A DNA stretch of 64,000 nt. It comes from DASXZH01 sp036502005 (lineage in GTDB: Bacteria > Armatimonadota > Fimbriimonadia > Fimbriimonadales > Fimbriimonadaceae). Each line of letters begins with the position of its first letter. Position 1 is the first letter of the stretch. Of the stretch, positions 59,089-64,000 are shown piece by piece. The stretch is from positions 1 through 64,000 of the forward strand of contig DASXZH010000038.1 in assembly GCA_036502005.1 (NCBI GenBank), written 5' to 3'. The notes under the pieces are model-generated. The model saw nothing but the letters and a program-made list of their open reading frames with translations. It was not told the DNA's origin and did not search any database. The position numbers and the translations under genes are program-made.

Positions 59089-60948
59089 CTAGGTGGGACT
59101 CTTCAATTTGGTGAACGCCCCTAGCCAGGGCTCATATTTGCGCCAGCGTTGCGTCGACGTTTTATAGACTGGCTGCCGTACTTGCCACACGCTAGGAGTT
59201 TTTACGGATCGCTCGTTCTTCTCGGGATGCAGGCAAGCGCTTTCCCACGGCAAGCCGACGAACTCAATCATCTTTCGCGTTTGAGTTTCTTGATCGTTTA
59301 CGAGATCTTCGTATTGGATATCCAACAGGGCGTTCTTCGGAAGCACAGAACGCCAATGTTCCATTACACGAAGGTATTGCTCGTAAGCGAAGACGACGTT
59401 CTCCTTCTCCCCGCATAGATCGATGCCGTTTGCAACCGGTGTGGCCCAAATAGAAAGGCACGTGTCAATCGGGTCCCTCATCATGTGAACGATCTTTGCG
59501 TTGGGATAGCCAGTGTGCAGGAGCCCGAGCAAAAGGTAGTTCGTGTTCATCTTGTCAACCACCCGCTCGTGGCCGGGAGAAATACTCTCCAAAAGCACCA
59601 GGTATTCCTGAGTTAGAACTTGTAACTGTTCTGTTTCGAGCCCTTCTTTTCCAAAGAGCTTTTCGCTAAAGCCGGCATTGTCCGGCCAAAATAGCTGTTC
59701 TCCTACGCCCCCAATTTTGGAATGGCTTGATAGAATCTGTTCGGCAAGGGTAGTGCCCGAACGCATCATTCCAACTACGAAGACCGGCAAATCGATTTTA
59801 TTGCCAGAGACTTTGTGCAAGGCAAGAAACTCGGCAGTGAAAGTTCGAATTAGAAAGTCGGCGGTTTTTCTGAGATCCTCTTTGTTGAAGGCTGCCACGC
59901 CCACTTTCAAAATGTGATCTATCCGGTTAGCCTCATCGTAGTGATCCATGGCCAACTTGTAATCGCCCAGATTATCGTAGGCTTTGCCGAGCGCGTATTC
60001 AAGCTGGATGAGTTCTCGTTTCGGCAATTCCGGATCTGACCTTAACGCGTTCATTTTGGCGATGAGAGGCCGATCGGATTCCGTTACCTTGCGATTGTGA
60101 AAGAGGGCGTGGTAGGCGAATCCCTGCCTTGGCATGAGTTCGATGGACTTTTCAAACTGCTCGTTTGCCTCTTCAATTTGTCCGAGGGATTGAAGCGCGC
60201 GCCCGTAGTAGGCGACTGGCGCCCCGTTGCCGGGGGCTAGTTCCATTGCTCTTTTTGCGTAACGGGCCCCTTCTGCAACTTGTCCTTCTCCGATCAGCGC
60301 TCGCCCAAGAAGGAGATTCGCAGTTGCCGAGTTTGGATCGATTTTCAGCATTTCCCGAGCGCATTGGGCCGCTCCAACCACATCCGGGATTGCCATGAAG
60401 GCCTCACCAAGCTTAAAAAGAGCGGGAAGGGTTACTGGCCCAATTGCCAAGGCTTGCCTTAAGGCCAAGATAGCTTCTTCTTTACGGCCCAGCATCTGCA
60501 ATGCCCTTCCCAGGTTATCGAAATAGGGGGCTACAGAGGGATTCAAAGTGGCGGCAGAGCCGAAGCAGTTTGCTGCTTCTTCGGCCTCGTTTAGGTCCAG
60601 GTAGCACATGCCCAAGTGGTTTTGGGCTTGATCGCTTTTGGAGTTGATTGTTACAGCCCTTTCGGCTAAGCACAACGCTTCGGGCATGCGCTTTATTTTT
60701 CTAAAGACTAGAGAAAGCCAGAAAGCTGCATCAAAATCATCGGGGTCTATTTCTAAGGCTTTGTGGAGGGCGGGGATGGCGGTCGTTGGATTCTGCCTTT
60801 TGGCGGCAACGATTCCGAAAAGCAGCGCGGCTTGGCCATTTTCCGGATCAGTTTGCCAGGCTTCATACGCCAGGCGCTCGGCCTCTTCCAGCCGGCCTTG
60901 TGTATCAGCCGCGGATGCGGCCCGGATCAGATCATCGATGTTCGGCAT
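59089..60948 (-). CDS. TPR-sulfotransferase fusion
   Basis: 619 residues from MPNIDDLIRAASAADTQGR. About ten TPR units fill residues 1-350 (LNEAEEAANCFGSAATLNPS, LGRKEEAILALRQALAIGPV). A sulfotransferase domain follows with the 5'-PAPS loop PVFVVGMMRSGTTLAEQILS near residue 395 and the 3'-phosphate site HMMRDPIDTCLSIWA near 490. TPR-sulfotransferases resemble tyrosylprotein or glycan sulfotransferases. A longer frame would translate the AAAATC-word repeat upstream and is rejected. The end of the halogenase gene is about 200 bases upstream, on the same strand. Confidence 0.88.
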   Translation of the reverse strand: MPNIDDLIRAASAADTQGRLEEAERLAYEAWQTDPENGQAALLFGIVAAKRQNPTTAIPALHKALEIDPDDFDAAFWLSLVFRKIKRMPEALCLAERAVTINSKSDQAQNHLGMCYLDLNEAEEAANCFGSAATLNPSVAPYFDNLGRALQMLGRKEEAILALRQALAIGPVTLPALFKLGEAFMAIPDVVGAAQCAREMLKIDPNSATANLLLGRALIGEGQVAEGARYAKRAMELAPGNGAPVAYYGRALQSLGQIEEANEQFEKSIELMPRQGFAYHALFHNRKVTESDRPLIAKMNALRSDPELPKRELIQLEYALGKAYDNLGDYKLAMDHYDEANRIDHILKVGVAAFNKEDLRKTADFLIRTFTAEFLALHKVSGNKIDLPVFVVGMMRSGTTLAEQILSSHSKIGGVGEQLFWPDNAGFSEKLFGKEGLETEQLQVLTQEYLVLLESISPGHERVVDKMNTNYLLLGLLHTGYPNAKIVHMMRDPIDTCLSIWATPVANGIDLCGEKENVVFAYEQYLRVMEHWRSVLPKNALLDIQYEDLVNDQETQTRKMIEFVGLPWESACLHPEKNERSVKTPSVWQVRQPVYKTSTQRWRKYEPWLGAFTKLKSPT

Positions 60949-61040
60949 TGTAGTTAGTTTTCGAGTCTCGAGATCTGATTTCAAAATGTTTTTTTTCTGT
61001 TGTGTCGCTAGTCGCGACGGGCTCTCCTGCCACCCCCAAG

Positions 61041-61140
61041 GGATTTTCGATTTTTGATTGTCGATTTTCAATTGATTTCGCCCCTCCAGCTTCGCTGGTG
61101 CACCCATCAAAAATCAAAAATCGAGAATCAAAAATCAAAA
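61041..61140. repeat. Inverted repeat of AAAAATC words
   Basis: GATTTTCGATTTTTGATTGT (from 61042) and the inverted ATCAAAAATCAAAAATCGAG (from 61106) are made of AAAAATC words. The loop carries a CAGCTTCGCTG hairpin at about 61087-61097. It sits between the halogenase and TPR-sulfotransferase genes. Confidence 0.75.
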
Positions 61141-61145
61141 GTTTC

Positions 61146-62879
61146 CTACCTCCCCTCCATCGAAAAGCTCGTTTCATCGAGGGTGACTTGAAAGTGTGGG
61201 CGCCCCTCCTCATTTCCCGTTGAAACCCAGCCCTCAACCACCATGCCTTCCAGTGCTTCAAGAATGTTGGACAAGACGTTTTGCCGCTCGTGAGGAGCGA
61301 GATGGCTAACGCTGGCCATAAACTCCTTCATCAGGTCTACTGCCTGGCTGTGTCTACAAAGGGCTCTATAGACGGTCTCATAAAGTCCAACGAGTGGAAG
61401 CAGGCTCTTATCTCGCCGATAGCATTTAACTCGCTCAATTTTGCCCTCTTTACAGAACGGAACGTGAACAACTTTTGCACCCTCAAGTTTTAGAGTGAAG
61501 ACGTTGCATTTGTTTATTTCCCATTCCGCAGGCAGGCCCGTCATGATCTGCATGGCGGATTTTACGGAGCCCAATCGGTAGGTGCCCACGACGGGCGCAG
61601 AAAGATCGTCGCTGACAAAACCTCCGGTTCCAAGCCACTGAAAGGCCTCATCGGGATTCAGTTTTAGGCCGGCTTCTTCGGCGATTTTTGCAGTGTGCTC
61701 TTTCAACTCAGAGAAGTGCGTATTCGCTGAATACCAATAATCGGCAAAGTTGATATGTTGCGAAATTCTTCTCGCCTGAGAGTCGGAATACCAGTTTTTC
61801 AACCAATCTTCCTCGTGCTCATCGGCCAGCATGGCGCTATGAATGTATGCAGCTTCCCTGCCGCCGACCATAGCGAGGGTCATCCCTCCGGAAAGGATTG
61901 GATCGGCAAATCCGGCGCTTTCGCCTACAAGCATCCAGTTTTCGCCTGCCATTCTTTTCGAGAGGAAGGACCAGTCTTTGGTGGTCCAAAGTTCGCTGGA
62001 AGGGCTAGCTCCTTTTAGCAAGCCGGCCGTGTTAGGCTCTTCCTTTAGCGCTTTTGCATAAAGTTCGGCCGGCGTCAGCCCGGACTTCTTGTAATGCTCG
62101 GCATGTGTAACAAAACCAACGCTTACGGTTTCGGGCGCGATGGGAATGAACCATACCCAGCCCGAACCAAGACTGAAAATACGGATTCGAATCCCGCCTG
62201 AACCAACTCCGTCCACGCCTTTCCAGCCGCTACTCTCCCAATACTGCCACATGGCGATATTTTTTAAAGATGTCGGTTCATCGACCTCAACGGACAGCGC
62301 CCGCCGCAAGATTCCCACGTGGCCTGAGGCATCGATATAATGCTTGGCCTGGATCCAGCCATTAGCATCGGACCCGGCCGGCATTGAATCGCCTTGAATC
62401 TGTATCCGGTCGACGCGGTCGCCCGTCGTTTCAATCTTGACCACTTTTGCGCCCTCGCAGACTTCGCAGCCCAGTTCTTGGGCATGGTCCAGTAGGATCT
62501 CATCAAAAATAGCGCGTTCCACATGAAAGGTGGTTTGAAGGCGTTGGCCCTCAAGGCTGCCCGGCCGCACCTTTTGATCAAACTCTTCTCCTACTAAAAA
62601 ATCAAAACGCCACAAGTCATCGGTTTTGCCCCAACGATATAAGGCCCCAATTTTAATAGGGAAATTGGCCGCTTCAACTTTGTCCCAGCATCCCATTTCG
62701 TGCAAGACCTGGGTGATGGGAGGCAACTGCGACTCGCCCACGTGAGGGCGCGGAAAATGCTCGCGCTCCATTATCACTACCTTTGCCTCCGGACTGTATT
62801 TCTTCAAGAGGGCGCCGGTGGTCGATCCGGCTGGCCCTCCGCCTATGATTGCGACGTCGTATTCCAAATTTTTATCCAT
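61146..62879 (-). CDS. Flavin-dependent halogenase (tryptophan-halogenase family)
   Basis: 577 residues. GGGPAGS (13-19) binds FAD. W241-V-W-F-I-P246 matches the WxWxIP motif of flavin-dependent halogenases. K76 in NFPIKIGALYRWG is a plausible equivalent of the catalytic lysine that channels hypohalous acid. HVGESQLPPITQVL near residue 46 fits the phenolic halogenase branch. A C-terminal extension of about 150 residues (from 420) is helical and unassigned. The substrate is unknown; no NRPS, PKS or other biosynthetic gene is adjacent. Only a TPR-sulfotransferase is near, which could act on the same product. Confidence 0.85.
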   Translation of the reverse strand: MDKNLEYDVAIIGGGPAGSTTGALLKKYSPEAKVVIMEREHFPRPHVGESQLPPITQVLHEMGCWDKVEAANFPIKIGALYRWGKTDDLWRFDFLVGEEFDQKVRPGSLEGQRLQTTFHVERAIFDEILLDHAQELGCEVCEGAKVVKIETTGDRVDRIQIQGDSMPAGSDANGWIQAKHYIDASGHVGILRRALSVEVDEPTSLKNIAMWQYWESSGWKGVDGVGSGGIRIRIFSLGSGWVWFIPIAPETVSVGFVTHAEHYKKSGLTPAELYAKALKEEPNTAGLLKGASPSSELWTTKDWSFLSKRMAGENWMLVGESAGFADPILSGGMTLAMVGGREAAYIHSAMLADEHEEDWLKNWYSDSQARRISQHINFADYWYSANTHFSELKEHTAKIAEEAGLKLNPDEAFQWLGTGGFVSDDLSAPVVGTYRLGSVKSAMQIMTGLPAEWEINKCNVFTLKLEGAKVVHVPFCKEGKIERVKCYRRDKSLLPLVGLYETVYRALCRHSQAVDLMKEFMASVSHLAPHERQNVLSNILEALEGMVVEGWVSTGNEEGRPHFQVTLDETSFSMEGR

Positions 62880-62936
62880 TTTGAACCTGATTAATTGAGA
62901 AAAACTAATTTTATTGGCAATTTCTAAATTCCATTA

Positions 62937-62970
62937 TATAATGTGTGAAACGCTTCGCGAAACGCTTCGC
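62937..62970 (+). promoter_or_regulatory. Tandem LacI-type operator and upstream promoter element
   Basis: GAAACGCTTCGC occurs twice in perfect tandem (62947-62958 and 62959-62970). The second copy with its preceding bases forms the near-palindrome GCGAAACGCTTCGC with a central CG, as in LacI-family operators. A TATAAT (62937-62942) precedes the pair. The site lies between the divergent halogenase and LacI genes and could repress both. Confidence 0.65.
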
Positions 62971-62975
62971 AAGTT

Positions 62976-62981
62976 TATTTT
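62976..62981 (+). promoter_or_regulatory. -10 box of the LacI-family gene
   Basis: TATTTT, six bases before the ATG at 62988. Confidence 0.5.
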
Positions 62982-62987
62982 AAACAG

Positions 62988-64000
62988 ATGGCAACAACTC
63001 TGAAAGACATAGCAAGAAAGCTCAACATCTCACAGAGCACCGTGAGTTATGCGCTCAACGGTGGGCCACGATCTGTGCCCGAAGAATTGAAAGAGAGAAT
63101 TGTTCAGACGGCCCGTGAGCTGAACTACCGGCCGAACCGAGTAGCCCGCGCGATGGTTACTCGGCGAAGCCACACCATTGGCGTCGTCTTTCCCGAGTTG
63201 ATCGACGATCCTTTTTCAAGCGTCTATCACCAACTCGCTTTGAACGGTATTGCGAACGCGGCCCGTCAGCTTAATCAGGACATCCTTCTCTTTACCGGTT
63301 ATAACGGCGAAGGTGACGAAGAATTGATTTCCATGATGGCGGACGGACGGGTCGATGGAGCCGTTTTTATCGCTCCGTTTGCCGAGCAAGGCACCTTGGT
63401 TACAAACGCCAGCCAACATTTACCTTGCGTAATCATTGCCGGCGAACCTCCCGAGGGCGTTTCGTCGTTCAGTGTCGACAACCTGATGGGTGTCGATCAG
63501 GCGATGCAACACCTCTATGACCTGGGCCATCGAAAGATCGCGCACGTTGCCGGCTTGCTGGAAATGCTTGACGGCCGTGTCCGACTAGAGGCTTATAAAC
63601 ACTTTCTTTCGAAGCGAAACATTCCCTTTAGGCCCGAATATATCGGCTGCGGACAATTTATGGTTCAAGGCGGTTGGGGGGCAGGCCGCACGTTGCTTGC
63701 TCTGGAAAATCCGCCCACGGCTATCGTTTGCGCAGACGACCTTATGGCAACAGGAGTGCTTTACGCCGCCCTAGAAGCGGGAGTAAAAGTGCCGGAAGAT
63801 TTAAGCGTCGTGGGATTTGGAATGATCCCCGGAAGCGCGGATACCTATCCGCCTCTCACCACCGTGAACCATCCCGTAACAGAGCTTGCCGCGCAGGCAT
63901 TTAACTCTCTCCTGGCCGTCGTCAACGGCGGAGAGATCCCGGTTACAACAGTTTTAGACACCGAGTTGATAGTCAGATCTTCAACTATGAATCCGAAGGA
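62988..64000 (+). CDS. LacI-family transcriptional regulator (3' end beyond window)
   Basis: The frame stays open from the ATG to the window edge: 337 complete codons. The N-terminus MATTLKDIARKLNISQSTVS is a LacI helix-turn-helix and hinge (YALNGGPRSVP, NYRPNRVARAM). The periplasmic-binding-like domain follows, with TIGVVFPELIDDPFSSVYH, RVDGAVFIAPF, DLGHRKIAHVAG, TAIVCADDLMATGVLYA and VVGFGMIPGSADTYPPLTTV. The ligand is presumably a sugar. It is probably complete except for the last few residues. The upstream tandem operator suggests autorepression and control of the divergent halogenase. Confidence 0.92.
   Translation, partial: MATTLKDIARKLNISQSTVSYALNGGPRSVPEELKERIVQTARELNYRPNRVARAMVTRRSHTIGVVFPELIDDPFSSVYHQLALNGIANAARQLNQDILLFTGYNGEGDEELISMMADGRVDGAVFIAPFAEQGTLVTNASQHLPCVIIAGEPPEGVSSFSVDNLMGVDQAMQHLYDLGHRKIAHVAGLLEMLDGRVRLEAYKHFLSKRNIPFRPEYIGCGQFMVQGGWGAGRTLLALENPPTAIVCADDLMATGVLYAALEAGVKVPEDLSVVGFGMIPGSADTYPPLTTVNHPVTELAAQAFNSLLAVVNGGEIPVTTVLDTELIVRSSTMNPK

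Noticed and set aside
60949..61110. N-terminal extension of the TPR-sulfotransferase
   Set aside because: It translates the AAAAATC repeat; the TPR array begins right after the ATG at 60948.
1..64000. tRNA or rRNA genes, CRISPR arrays, IS elements, integrases, prophage genes
   Set aside because: I read both strands for T-loop words, regularly spaced repeats and transposase or integrase motifs and found none. A covariance-model search would be needed to exclude an unusual tRNA.

Overview
The window looks like ordinary chromosome from a free-living diderm bacterium of moderate GC content, rich in secreted carbohydrate-active and beta-propeller proteins. The mix (several glycoside hydrolases, DUF1800, an Lps-type Kdo transferase, PVC/Armatimonadota-style small secreted proteins, and start codons placed 6-10 bases after a -10 box) is most reminiscent to me of Armatimonadota (Fimbriimonadia-like). 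That is an impression, not a proof: no rRNA or tRNA gene is visible. I see no prophage, integrase, IS element or CRISPR array.

Layout. 1-6.4 kb: 3' part of an HtrA protease, a Fur-family regulator, a 64-aa basic protein, DUF1800, tyrS and a DegT-type aminotransferase. 6.4-12.2 kb (minus strand): a PAS/LuxR sensor-regulator, a GH20 enzyme, then hemW bracketed by two DUF559 endonuclease-like genes (one frameshifted) and two long palindromic repeats. 12.3-24 kb: 5'-nucleotidase and partner, a GH25 lysozyme-like protein, Lrp and MarC, a BNR/sortilin-like propeller, Pit phosphate transporter with its PhoU-like partner, an aspartyl-protease-like protein, and a DUF433/DUF5615 pair. 24-34 kb: a quinone-oxidoreductase, a rhodanese-methyltransferase gene carrying an in-frame palindromic repeat, and two divergent giant genes (BNR/cadherin-like secreted protein; membrane coiled-coil/propeller protein). 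34-40 kb: a three-gene envelope operon and a GH63 enzyme. 40-44 kb: the methionine branch hom-CGS/OAHS-metX, preceded by a tiny leaderless ORF with three consecutive Met codons. 44-56 kb: GH36-like enzyme, YHS protein, lipoprotein, two-component system, mtnA, ASCH, hydrolase, purC and waaA. 56.6-64 kb: BlaI plus an M56-STN fusion, a TPR-sulfotransferase, a flavin-dependent halogenase and a LacI regulator cut by the window edge.

Three themes go beyond routine annotation. First, 19 gene starts have a -10-like hexamer (18 TANNNT, one TATAAC) 5-10 bases before the start codon, usually exactly 6, and no Shine-Dalgarno; this implies pervasive leaderless transcription and helps settle start sites. 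Second, intergenic spaces carry many unrelated palindromic repeat families; one pair is coupled to DUF559 genes and another family has entered a methyltransferase coding sequence in frame. Third, several regulatory layouts are readable directly: twin BlaI operators, tandem LacI operators, an Lrp palindrome, and a candidate methionine leader peptide.
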